DNA of 64,000 bases, from contig JACGCK010000020.1 in assembly GCA_014925825.1 (NCBI GenBank), positions 1-64,000 of the forward strand, given 5' to 3'. Source of the DNA: Pholiota molesta. Taxonomy: Eukaryota; Basidiomycota; Agaricomycetes; Agaricales; Strophariaceae. This document shows positions 23,301 through 35,000 of this stretch, piece after piece. The notes beneath the pieces are model-generated. The model was not told where the DNA came from. It searched no databases and was given only the letters and a program-made list of their open reading frames with translations. The stretch's first letter is position 1. Each line of letters starts with the position of its first letter. Both the position numbers and the translations under genes were made by a program.

Positions 23301-25995
23301 ACCATGTCCCGCACAGACCGCGAGGGGGCGGCATTCGCAGTGACGGGTAGGCAATCGATCCGGACAAGTACGGGCGGGGAATAGAGAACGGGGTGCGAAG
23401 GGCGCTCGGCAACCCTGAACGAGGAAAATCACTGCGCCCGCCCACTGGACGTATGCACCCAAGCAACCGGCGCCGACGGACGCCCGGAATCGCGGGCTCG
23501 CAATCGACAACGGTGCGTCTAGCGCACACCGCGCTACTAGTAACACACACCAAGACAAAGGCCTTCCGCCCTCCATCCGATTCCGCGAGACAGCCTTCTC
23601 CTCGACGACGCTATCAGCCGATCTCGCGCACCCGCCATGCGCCCACAGACCTCGGCCAGAGCGCCGAAACGAAACACGGACGAGATCCTGTGCACCTGCG
23701 AGGCAAGCGTCGGATGGCCCTTGTTCTGGAGGGAGAACACGGAGGGAACAAGGAGGCCGGAAAGCGGGAAAGTGGAGAATGGGGGAGGGAAGGTGAACTG
23801 GAGGACGCATCACGAACGTTAGAAGTCCGACGGCCCATCGAGTCCTTCCGCTCCTCGCATGCGGATTTTCAATATCTCCTAATTATAAGCCAACACTTCT
23901 AGCTTCGTAGTACGAAGAAGCAAGCGATCGATGGCATATACGGCCTGCATACGAGGAGCGGAGGAGAGATGGCTATCGAGCTCTACGACGAGATCGCGGC
24001 TATCAGGACCCCGAAGAAACCCAACCTGCACGGACTCCAGACTCAAATCCGACCCGCGCACGGACTCTGCACGTGATAATCAACGCATCTGCCATGTCTC
24101 TGTCCTTCTCTTGCACCTTCGCGGCTACGCACCCCCAGCTGCACCGCTCACGTCTCTCCAGCATCCACTCTTCCAGCCGGCTATTGAGCTTCGCGGGGTC
24201 CATGGCGCAGTGGCTGGATACGGCATCATCATCACTTCTAGCTGAGTCTTCTGTCACTGAGTATTCCAACTGATCTTCCCCGGCTCTTTCTCTCTCACTC
24301 TGTCTTCTTGCGCGACTGCGCGACTCCTCTCGCAGGGACCGCGCTCTCCACCTATTCCGCTCAGGCTGTCGCAACACAACAGCTCCGCCACGTATCCATC
24401 CGCTCCCCATGCTCGCGTCATCCATCAATATCCCCGACTCGCTGATGGTACTCACACAAAGCTAGATGCGCCGGATGTTTATTGGAAACTTTAGAGAATG
24501 GAGGAGTGGATGATCTTGGGCTGGACGTTGCAGTCGTGCGATGGGGAGCTTTCTGTTTGGCCATGCCGCCATGGTCCTGGTGGTCGTCTATTAGGTTCGT
24601 TCCTTGCGATCGCGCCCGATTTCTTGTCTTCCCAGATACGAATATCTTTTTCGCTTGAAATTGTATTGAGCCCAGCCATGCATACCTTCCTCACCCGCGA
24701 CCGACCATGACCCGCCCCTCACATGCCCCCATCAATCGAAATGTTCCTTCCATCGCACGCTGTCTGCGCTTTCGTCTTTCCTGCCCAACGAGCGCGATGC
24801 CGCAATGTGATCGTATAGCCTCATGAGTTGGTAGGGGCAGAAGAAGGCCTGTGGACTATGGAATGCCTTCGATATCGTGTTCTCGCTTTCAATTCCTTCA
24901 TATTCATATTCACGCCCTTCTATCAACATAGAAAGCTGTCTATTTTCTCTTTTTTTTTTCTTTGTTATTTTCCTTTTTTCTTCTTCTATGTTCTGTTTAG
25001 CCGCGTCCGGGGGGCCCGTTGATCGTTTTCTCGCCCGATTTCTTAATATTATCTTTCCTTCTTCTTTTCTTTCCAGACGTCTATTCATCTTCTGATTGCT
25101 ATTGCCCCGGCCACGAGTATCTTTCGCACTCACGACCATGACCCGCCCCTTGCACCCCCAGCATCATGGTCATTTCTAGTTGAGTCTGCTATCATTCCAA
25201 CCAAATCCCACTTGAGCTCCTCTGTTTCTTTCTCTCTTTCTCTTCTTGCGCAATTGCCGCGACTTCTCTCGGAGGGAGCGCACTCTCCATCCATTCCGCT
25301 CAGCCCCTCGCACCACAACAGCCCCGCCACGTATCCATCCGCTCCCCATGCTCGCATGATGTCACACATCACACCGCCGGCTCGCTGGTGGCATAAACAC
25401 AAAGCGAGGCGCGCTGGATGTTAAACCAGACTCAGTTAGCAATGGAGGAGCGGACGATCTTGGGGCTGGACGATGCGGTCGTGCAATTCGCTGCTTTGTC
25501 TGCAGACCGTTATCCTGGCGGTCATCTTATATGTTCCTTCCTCGCGTCGGGCCCCCGATTTCTTGTATTTGTTTGCGGTTTCCCGAATCCCAACGTCTAT
25601 CCGTCTTCTGGATTCTGGATTGGTACAGCGGCGGGTACCTTCCTCACTCGCAATCATGTCCGGCCCCTCGCGTGCCTCCATGATCTCAACATTCCATCCA
25701 TCGCACTTTTCGCGCTTTCGTCTTAAAGATCTGACGAGCGCGATGGTGCAATGGTATATGCTGGTCCGTTTTTTGAGAGGATAGGGGCAGAAAAAGGTCT
25801 GCGGCATATATCATGCCTTCGATATTGTATCCTTGCTCTCCATTCCCTTATCTCCATCTTTTCGCTCTTCGTACTGTCTCCGATTCTACTTGTAGATATG
25901 ATGATCACCAGCGACGTCGTCCACGTCATGAGGAATACACAACAGACAGATACATAGTATCGAGCCAGAAAGCGATCAAATTTCTTGGTTTTTGG
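20351..25995. repeat. Mosaic non-coding repeat field, left part
   Basis: There is no credible gene; the long open frames here are compositional. The tract is made of blocks that recur across 20-48 kb. Landmarks are CGCGCACGGACTCTGCACGT (about 20,380 and 24,056; again 37,565, 41,568, 44,987 and 47,438); CGTATCCATCCGCTCCCC (about 20,721, 24,391 and 25,330; again 37,962, 41,919 and 45,312); and GGGGCAGAAAAAGGTCTGCG-like words (about 21,267, 24,835 and 25,782; again 38,389, 38,850, 42,377, 45,767, 46,196 and 46,626). The site GGTTTTTGG at 21,498-21,506 is the unoccupied equivalent of the insertion site of RecQ element 2. Confidence 0.7.
20966..20984. repeat. Homopolymer C tract (19 C)
   Basis: Uninterrupted run of 19 C within the repeat field; likely variable in length and prone to sequencing error. 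Confidence 0.9.
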
Positions 25996-26108
25996 CAGGC
26001 TCCTAAACGCGCCACTCGTTTCGCTCGGAGGAGCTTCATCCTAGGGATGGGAATGTTTCTCCTTATTCATCAAATATGTAAACAATGACAAACCAACATA
26101 AGGGCTCC
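25996..26108. repeat. Left terminal inverted repeat of element 2 (outer part)
   Basis: Matches the inverted right end 35,556-35,674, sharing CAGGCTCCTAAAC, GCCACTCGTTTCGCTCGGAG, GAGCTTCATCC and AACCAACATAAGGGCTCC. The middle part differs by small indels. Confidence 0.85.
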
Positions 26109-27787
26109 CACTGCTGGAGGTGATTGATGTTCCCAAATGGAACAGGGTATTGGAACAGGTATCATGGCTGTTCCCGAAAAAAAAATAGATAAACTGTTTC
26201 AAAATAGAAAATTGAATAAACATAAAGACTGTTTCAAACCTGTTCCTTTCCAGAAAACAATAAATTTATCATGGCATATTTCTTTTGGAAACAGTTTATT
26301 TGTTTCTGGAAGAAACATTTTAAATTTTATTTGCTATTCCATGGCTGTTTCATTGGCTGTTCCACAGAAACAGGCTAATATTTAAGGAACAGGCAAATAA
26401 AAATTCAAACTTTTTCAGGAAAGAAACAGATAAGCTGTATCCAAAAGAAATATGCCATGATAAATTTATTGTTTTCTGGAAAGGAACAGGTTTGAAACAG
26501 TCTTTATGTTTATTCAATTTTCTATTTTGAAACAGTTTATCTATTTTTTTGCGGGAACAGCCATGATACCTGTTCCAATACCCTGTTCCATTTAGTGATC
26601 GGCACGGGTAACCCGCGGGTGCCAAAAGTGCTACCCGTACCCTTACCCGCGAAAAACCGTACCCGTACGCACGGGTACGGTTTTTCGCGGGTACGGGTGG
26701 AGGGTTAGGGGGGTACGGCGGGTCAGCCAGAAATCGCGGGTTTACCCGTCGGCGTGACGGGCCGGCCCATCAATCCGCGTCTCACCAGCTTTTTCTCCAA
26801 TCACCGTTTCCTACTGGCTCATGCCATCCTCTCCAGCCCGACGCGACGACTCGATGACAGCGCAACGACGCGACGACGCGACGACAGCGCAAAGACGCAA
26901 TGACCCAACGATGCAACGACGGCGCAGCAATGCGACGACGCAACCCCGCCACGTCGCTGGGCTTGCTCATGCACCACGACGACGGACGAAGGGGTGTAGG
27001 ACATGGAAGGGGAGACCCGGGAGCGGGAGACCCACCAGGTATGCCCCCTACGCCCTTCATCCTCGCTCGCCACTGACACCCGTTCCCTCCCCACAGCTAC
27101 CGGGACTCCCGCCCCCGCTCCGCAGCTGATCCATGCGTGCTGCCACGTCACCACGATGAGGCGGCGACGGGCGTGCATGCATGCCGCCTCCACACAACGC
27201 AGGCGACGGGCAATGTGGATGAAAACGTGATGCACCTGGATGTGGATGACTGGCGAGACGGCTGGCGAGACGATGCGGACGACGGGCGATGTGGACGTGG
27301 GCGATGCGGACAGGCGATGCAGATGGCGAGACGATGCGGACGACGGGCAATGTGGACGACGGGCGATGCGGACGACGGCGGATGGCGAGGACGACGCGAT
27401 GCAGCCAGTGGGCGACGCGGCTGACAGGCGATGTGGACGACGACGCGATGCGCACGGACGACAGGCGATGGGGTCGATGACGCGGATGACAGCGCCACGC
27501 GGACGACGTGGATGACGTGCGACGAGGACGCGAGGATATGGAACCCTCGCACACACCGTCTACACGTACAATCAGCGCTGCATATGCAGCGCTGTGCGGC
27601 GTCGAGACGCATCGCGCTAGGATTGCCATACCCGCAAAACCCGCCTGGCGGGTACGGGTTTGGCGAGGGTCCAACATGCTTGACCCGTACCCCTACCCGT
27701 TGTACCCTTGGGTACGACCCGCCGCGGGTCGGCAAACCCGTGCGGATCACTAGTTCCATTTGGGAACATCAATCACCTCCAGCAGTG
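26109..27787. mobile_element. Foldback, CACTA-like nonautonomous element in the left TIR of element 2
   Basis: Termini CACTGCTGGAGGTGATTGAT and its reverse complement ending CAGTG, with long inverted arms: 26,109 to about 26,295 pairs with about 26,440-26,592 continued at 27,761-27,787. Flanking TCC (26,106-26,108 and 27,788-27,790) is a 3-bp target duplication. CACTG termini with a 3-bp duplication are typical of the CACTA (En/Spm) group. No protein is encoded. A hAT-type element (26,593-27,752) was later inserted into its right arm. Without that insertion the foldback is about 511 bp. Confidence 0.7.
26593..27752. mobile_element. hAT-type nonautonomous element, 1,160 bp
   Basis: Starts TAGTGATCGGCACGGG and ends CCCGTGCGGATCACTA. 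It is flanked by the 8-bp duplication GTTCCATT (26,585-26,592 and 27,753-27,760), which is diagnostic of hAT-like insertion. Subterminal CGGGTA-rich repeats and an internal minisatellite of GATGCGGACGAC-like units (about 27,240-27,530) fill the interior. A palindrome centred on GCGCTGCATATGCAGCGC lies at about 27,558-27,606. The 245-residue minus-strand open frame is an artefact of the minisatellite; no transposase is present. Confidence 0.85.
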
Positions 27788-28368
27788 TCCTGCTCGCGAA
27801 AGAGCGGCTTGCAAACTTTGGATTCGGTGATCTCGGTCGCAAGGCACATCACAACGTGCCAAGGACTTGTCACAGATCGTCACATCGTCTTATCGTCGCC
27901 TAGATTACTCTGTCTACCTATCTATGATACAATCCTCATATCGATGTAGCTCGAGTTGTGTAGGAATCAATAATAAACTGCTTTATTCACCTGGACCACC
28001 TCTAAATCACCTACCCATGAATTCAATTCTCAACCTTCTTGACGAGCACGGAATCACCACCACCCACTTCCTGCTGAACCTCTTGAAACCAGATTGGGCC
28101 AGGCATCATGCAGCACAAAATCTTATCAATCATGTTGGAGAAATAATGAATACTCTCCTCGAACATAGCCATACAACCCGCCAAACTTGTCTTGACTGGG
28201 CGGATGTGACAACAATGAACATACTCCAAGAAGAAATGTGTTTACTCACTCACAAAGAATCGGGCTTTCATTTTACGGCAAGGAAAACTACGGACAGCAA
28301 GCTCATGGATTTCGATATACAGCAAATGTCAGTGAAGATGAAGACGCTAGCTCCCCGGCTATGGAATA

Positions 28369-28653
28369 CTGTACCATTTCGATCGATTCGGCCGGGGGTG
28401 GGACACGGGACACGGTGGACGAAATTTTGATTTCGGCCACCCCGACAAGGGCTTTGGAACCAGGTCAAAATTCCGGCCAAAATCTTCGCCCAAGTACAGA
28501 ATACCGACGAATTTTTCAAAAAATAATGGATTTGCCACTGGGACAGTGTCCAGATTTCGGCCATTATTGTTGGGACACAGGACGAGTGACCGATTCCGGC
28601 CATAGACACTTCCCTTGGGACACGGGACGGCCGAATCGATCGAAATGGTACAG
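28369..28653. mobile_element. 285-bp Tc1/mariner-type MITE in the DUF6589 gene
   Basis: Inverted ends CTGTACCATTTCGATCGATT and its reverse complement, flanked by TA at 28,367-28,368 and 28,654-28,655. The interior contains GGGACACGGGAC-like repeats and no gene. Excision leaving one TA restores the host reading frame. Confidence 0.85.
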
Positions 28654-29932
28654 TACCCTCAATGTCTTACTCGAAGCCAATCCGAAGATTAATTACAAGC
28701 GTGATTGGGCTGGCTGAAAAACAGAGAGTTTGGGAAAGACACGCAAAAGAATGGCCACTGATATTGCGGATGGTGACATTGACCTCGGTGACATTACCAC
28801 ACCCGTGGATCTGCAGAATATGGAAGAAGACGAATATTGGGCAGCTTTTGACGATGAAGAAATCAACTTACATGAGGACGATGATGATGAACCGGTCGAA
28901 GTAATTCTAGAAGACATCCATGAGCAATTTAGCCGTTTAAAAAGCATTGTACGATTGTTATGTTCATAGCTGTATCCAATACTAAATCAGAATATTAAAG
29001 AAACAAGTGGTTTGCCTGAGTATTATGATGCAAAGCACAAATCGCCTATGCAACACACTTCAAAGTGCTATGGGCATCTTTCTGCATTCTTGTGGATCCC
29101 CCGAGGCAGTCTCCCAACTTTTGGCGCATATGGGAATATCCATCTCGACAACTTCAATTAACGAAGCAATTAACAATCTTGCCAAAGAGGCCAATGCACA
29201 GGTTTGCAAGGTTGGACAAGGCTTGTCAGTATGCTATGCATATGATAATCTAGACATCGATCTCAAACACTCCGTACCTACCGTTGAAAAATCACAAGAA
29301 ACACTTATTCACCTTACAACCGGCACCCTTTTCCCACTCAATCATATCAACTTCGAAGATCTTAACTGCTCCGATGAGCTGTGGAAGTTATCGCCATTTA
29401 ATCGAACTACGAGGTCCTCCAATGTCCCTAAACCATCACTTGACGATCTTTTTTTTATTCACCCTGAGCCAAGCGAGCTCCCTGCATCGGGCCTCAATCG
29501 TCGTGAGCGATTTAATGCTTGGAAATTCTTATCCGACCTCGTTCACCATGGCCCTGATTATTTTTGGCGATTCAGAAAGACTCTTGGGGATCCTGAAGTC
29601 GTGGATCCAATTCCAGTTACAAAGACGCATCAAATTCCGCTTCGGTGTCTCGATGTCAGTCCTAGCACTCCAGGCCAAAATGCAGAAGCATTAGATGCTT
29701 TTTTTCTGCAGACAGGTGTTGGCGATCCTGCAGATAATCCACGAGTTGTTGCAGTTGGAAATACAACAATTCCAATAGCTGGTGATCTCTTAACATTACA
29801 GCATGATCGCAGTTTACAAGAGTCAAGAGGGGAGGAAGATACTTCATGGCGTCGCTTGCAAGGGCTTTTCTTTATCATGGGGCTTGTTCACCTTAAAATG
29901 GCCTGTGCAGATGCTATTTGGCGCGTTTTTAT

Positions 29933-30894
29933 TAGTGAAATGCACGGGTAACCCCCGGGTCTCGGAGGTCAGACCCCAACCCTTACCCACGCAACCCGTA
30001 CCCGTACAAATGGGTACGGGTTTTGGCGGGTTTGGGTAGCGGGTCCGGCGGGTTTCGGGGGTCTCGAAACCCGCACGGATTGGTGAGCAGGGGTAAGCTC
30101 ACTCAAGCGTCTGCATACCGCAGAGGCTGCACTTGCAGCACTCATTGTGTATGCAGACGGCTGAGGAGCCGCCCAAGATCTCACGCCCGCCGCCATTCAC
30201 TCTCGTGATCCCTCCTGTCCTTGCGCTGACCAATGGTGGCCATTGTCCTCGTCCTCACGGTGACCGCTCTCCTCGCGCTGACCGTCCTCCTCGCGCTGAC
30301 CGTCCTCCTTGCGCTGACCATCATCCTCGCGCTTGTCCGTCATCCTCACGCTGACCGTTATCCTCGCGTCGACCGTCGTCCTCGCGCTTGTATGTCGTCC
30401 TCGCTCTGGCTGTCGTCCTCGCGCTGTCTGTCGTCCTCGCGCTGTCTGTCGTCCTCGCGCTGGTCCGTTGACCTCGCGCTTGTACATCGTCCCCAAGCTT
30501 CTACGTCGTCCGTGCGCGGTCCGTTGTCAACTTGTCCTCGTGCTGTCCGTTGATCTCGCGCTTGGCCGTCAGGCTGTGCTCTCTGGCTGTCGTTCGCACC
30601 TTCGGGGCGCTTGGGACGTTTGTGATAGCATGAGAGCCGGCCCACATCCCTCGTTGGAGGGGAGGGGCACGCGGCTGTGACGAAGAGTGGTTAGAAACCG
30701 AAATCAACGAACCAACTTCGTTGATTTCGATTTCAATCTCCGCTTGATTGGATCGGCATTGGGCGGCCGCGCACCCGCCGACCCGCGGCTACGGGTACGG
30801 GTTGAGGCCGGGTGAGGAAAGCCAGACCCCAACCCGTACCCGCCAAACCCCTGGCCAAAACCCGCACGGGTCTTCAAACCCGTGCCATACACTA
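29933..30894. mobile_element. hAT-type nonautonomous element, 962 bp, in the DUF6589 gene
   Basis: Ends TAGTGAAATGCACGGG and CCCGTGCCATACACTA, with the 8-bp duplication GTTTTTAT at 29,925-29,932 and 30,895-30,902. Interior: a palindrome at about 30,111-30,160 bounded by GTCTGCATAC and GTATGCAGAC, then a minisatellite of TCCTCGCGCTGACCG-like units (about 30,240-30,560). Host exon frame is restored when it is removed. Confidence 0.9.
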
Positions 30895-32046
30895 GTTTTT
30901 ATCCATCCAAAATCGAGTCGTAAAGATCCTAACAGTCTTATGGAGTATGTTGCTCAAATTCGCCCCAAAGAGACTGGAAGAATCGAAACAAAACCTGGCT
31001 TTCGTCGCATGCATGAAGTAATACAGCACATTGGAATTGCATCAAGGCTCGATCTGTGGAGGTTAGAAGTGGAGAAAAAGTCAGCGCAAAATCATAATCT
31101 CGAGAAATTCGCAGAGTCTAAACCGACTTGGGAAGAACTGTCCGCAATGGCGAATATTATGGCCCAAAAGTATGTTGCGAATGATGACTTGGGCACACTA
31201 TGCGAACGGCCTACTCAGGAGCGCGACAAGGAGTATGAAAATGCTCTCGTGCAGCAGCAATATTTTCTTCTTTATGAAGAGATGTCGCATGCTATGAACT
31301 TCGGGGATATTGGAAGGGTTGAAATATGCTTCCTGCCATGGATGATGATTTTTGCGGGATGTGGAAAGCACAAATATACGATGGAAATGTGTCGCTATCT
31401 TGAAAACGTGCACTTTGTCTATCCACGCCAGCTTAGGCAAGTTTTTGCGTATTTTCACTAACTAATTAAGCTAACTTTCATATTTCCTAGTCAAGTCATT
31501 CGAATGAATATTCTATGCAACCCAACAGGCAAGAAGGGCGAGTTCCGTGCTCTTGACTGGGTTGTTGAGCATAACAACTTATATATCGAGGTAAATTTAT
31601 GCCATTCAAGTCAGACAAACAACAACTTATGGAGATGCAGCGAATCTATGGAGGGAAGTACGCAAACCATCAGAAATCAAGAATTATAGCCAAATCCCAA
31701 CTCATCGAAACATACAAGAATATCCGTATACAATTTGAACAGATGTTTTGTCTTGAACATAAATCCTCTCGACATTCACCTCCCAAAATGCAAATCACAT
31801 TCAAGAAATTAACGACATACATGGAATCCCAAAGAGCCCATATATTTACACCAAATCGAGACTCAGAGTACAGCCTTCCCGATGTAATGGATAAAGGGAT
31901 GACGATCTTAATGATGTGAAATTCTAGCCAGCTCAATACCGAACTTGAGGAGGAATCTGGAGATGGTGATTTGGCAGATGAATGGGTGGACTTGCCCAAC
32001 GAAATCGAGGAGGTGGAAGACGATGGGACTCTTGATTTATTGTAGA

Positions 32047-35000
32047 TTATCGGGGAAATAGTGGAGGATGCATATTGTAGTATCTTGTATACAAATTTGA
32101 CGAGCCTGCCTGCGGATTTGACGAGCCTGCCTGCAGAAAATGCGGATACTGAGGAGGATGTGGTGGAGTAGTATGAAGTCCAGCATAATAATGGGAAGTG
32201 GGCAGCGGCAGGGGAGCGGGGGGAGGAATATTTTCGGCCTCTTCAGAAAGTGCAGATGGAAGCGGTGGGTGTCGCGCTTCAATGTGTTTTGGGCACGAAC
32301 GGTTAGAACCTAGCGAGTAGTATAAAATGAACATTTACATAGTAAAAGAAATCGAAAAGACGGCTCACTTTTATGTCTGATTTCATGGCAAGCACTGCAC
32401 CTGGCAGGTGCCCGCTTTCGTTTTACGCCTTCGCCAGCGACATCTGGGGCAGGAGTTGGAGGGTAGTGCTTGAGGATCATCTTGATCAAATCCTCGCCGA
32501 ACTCGATAAGCCGCTCCTTCCCCCAACCCGATTCCTTTGCGAGTTGTTCGACGTTTACGATTTTGCCAGCATGCGCGCAGTCAATGATACGGTCGAGGAT
32601 CTGGTCTGGCATCAAAATACGAACACCTAGAGTCCGAACTGTTGGACCGTTGAATTTTGCTGAAGCAACATGACGCCGCCAGGTTTGAAGGTCTGTCTTG
32701 AAGTTGCGGTCTGCATCCGACATTGTAAATGGCTTGACGTGCGATTTTACCGTCGATTTTTGAGCCTTCTCCACCAAAACCTGATATTTTTCGAATGCGT
32801 CAGGTTGGCAGATGTCACAGCAGATGCTGTCTTCACGAGGTTTGCACCGTTGACAGCCCGTTGGAGTCTCCGGGTCACACAAGAGGTGGGAATTGGTAGC
32901 TAGAGAGATAGTCATAAATACGTTGACATCCTGTGAATTATGAACTTACGTGTTTTGTCATTTGCGAAGTACACAATGGGAACAATGCGGCGACACTTAA
33001 ATCCAGCATGCTTTGTGTTCGTAAAGTCGTCCATCGCGAGTTCAATTTCTCGCGCCGCTTTTCCTTTCAATTTTTTGGCACCCGCGTCCAACATCGTTCG
33101 CTTGGTGTACAGCTCTCGTCGTTCTTCTTTCAATTCCTCAACCGATCTTGTGGGAGCCTGCCACTGCATCATATCTACGTCCGAATTTGGTTGATTTGTG
33201 ATTGAAGGTCGATCGCTAAGGACGGGCCGCTTGGGCACTTGATCATCACGATGCAAAGGCCCCGGGAAGCTCCCTATGTTTCCTGTCCGCGAAATCGTCG
33301 AAAATTGGCCTCAAATACGCAAATTTTGGCCGTCAATTACGCAGATTCGGACAGAGGCTGTCACGTGCGTTCTAAAAAAGGAAATTTCTCCAATTTCTCC
33401 AATTTCATCGTTTCGAACAGTAAATGGCGGCTTTAGGGCCTAGCAAGCCCCAATTGAGCACTTCAGATACTAGTAAAACAAGAAACTACAACTACTTGTT
33501 ACCTTCCACCTCTCTACCCCCTGGAATGCGAATTTTCAAGGGTGTTGTTTCCAAGTTGTTTCTCCAATTTGTCTGCAATAACTGACCGAGTGCTCTGAAT
33601 AGCATTCCAATTAGAGGCCGTGACGTGCGGCGTGTGGGGTAAGAGCCTTATGCATTTCTCCCAAGGTAGTAGACGATATTGTCCACGAGTGCATGGGTAT
33701 GGAGGTGGTATTTATGACCGCCAACGCAGCACGTAATTTCCGGCACCGCTTCCAGATGTCGAGGACTTGGCAAATATAAAAGCGCCTTTCAATTTGCGTG
33801 ATGAGAGAATCATCACGCTGAAGAGGGAAAATTGCCATGACATTTTTCTCCGCAATGTTCAAGGCCCCAGCTGGCCCCTGGGTGGTTGCTGTTGAGCCCG
33901 CCTCAAATACGCACAAAAATGGACAAAGTTTCGACTTTTTTGCCCTCAGATACGCACAAAACGGACAGAAATCGGTCAAATTTTGGGCCTCAAATACGCA
34001 AAATCGCGGACAACAAATGGCCGAAGCTTCCCGGGGCCTCGATGCAACTCGTCCTGCGCCTTCCGTTTTGTTCCAATTCCTTCCTTCGCACTCTTCTTCT
34101 TTGCCGCCTTTTCTGCTTTTGACCTGCGTTCCTCCTCCGTGTCCTTCTTTTCGACCAGCAAGATCGCAGTCGCCTGTTTTCCTTCACCGCGCGCAGCTCG
34201 CCCGAACCTCTGCCAGAGAGTACACATATCGGACGTTGCTTTCCACTGCACAACGATTTCGATGTTCGGAAGGTCCATGCCCTATCATGGAGTTAGATGG
34301 ATAGAGCTCGAGAGAGAAATATAAGAAAGGTAAGCATACCATGCCAAATGCATCTGTGCAACAGAGCCCCCACACATCACCTTTTCTCATAGCTTCAACT
34401 TGTTCTTCTCGATATTGCTGGGTCATCGTTGAATGGAACCACCGTATCTTGTCCCATAGAGCCCACGGAAGTCGACTGCAGAGATATTTGCATGCTCTTT
34501 CGGATTCCTTGGTGTTGTCAAAGAATACAAGGAATGTGGGAGGTGCGTCGTCACTTTCGCGAAGGCCTTCGGGGATGAGAAAGGCGAGATCTTTGAATGA
34601 ATTTGCAGGACATGCGAGGCCCCGGACCATCAAGCGAATCTCTGGGCGGTCGTTCGAATATATTATGTGCACTGTCTCTTTTGGCCGCAGTTTCAAGATT
34701 TCGACCACATCAAGAAGGACTGGAGGTGGAAGGGTGGCCGACGCGACGTATATTGGGATCCTTTCGGAAATGAGCAGTCACAAATTACCAACAAGTAGGT
34801 ATTCCTTGCGAAATTTGCCCCACTGACTGATGCAGTGACCTTCATCGAAGATAAAGTTTAGAAGTCGCTTCGTCACTTTAGGTTTCTTCCACAACTTCTC
34901 AACCTCGTCGTGCGCCATTAAGATCTCCGGGTTCATGATGACAACACGATATTTTCCATTTTCAATATCCTCCAATGAAGTAAGTTAAAGTTACTGTTTA

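Larger units (their letters stand above)
28018..32045 (+). pseudogene. DUF6589-type protein of element 2, interrupted and frameshifted
   Basis: From MNSILNLLDEHGITTTHFLL (28,018) the frame runs to a 285-bp insertion (28,369-28,653). Removing it with one TA restores the frame exactly. Small frameshifts follow near 28,710 and 28,750, then an acidic segment and an intron at 28,949-29,000. The long exon to 29,932 carries CYAYDNLDID (about 29.24 kb) and PIAGDLLTLQHDR (about 29.78 kb). A hAT element splits the gene at 29,933-30,894; deleting it with one 8-bp duplication again restores the frame. The downstream exon has EEMSHAMNFGDIGRV ... IFAGCGKHKY (about 31.29-31.38 kb), then introns near 31,436 and 31,590 and an acidic C terminus at 32,045. 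The family is DUF6589 by resemblance. The same three acidic motifs occur in element 1, suggesting a transposase. This copy is non-functional. Confidence 0.75.

Noticed and set aside
20774..23813. Several 130-220 residue open frames in the repeat field
   Set aside because: They overlap on both strands, recur as degenerate versions in other block copies and show no domain or splice logic.
26819..27677. Long minus-strand open frames (245, 206 and 203 residues)
   Set aside because: Translations of a minisatellite inside a hAT element; Arg/His/Ser low complexity, no domain.
14612..27787. Hairpin at the left end as a conserved structural hallmark of both RecQ elements
   Set aside because: In element 2 the palindrome is a separate CACTG foldback with its own TCC duplication, so similarity of position is not evidence of a shared feature.
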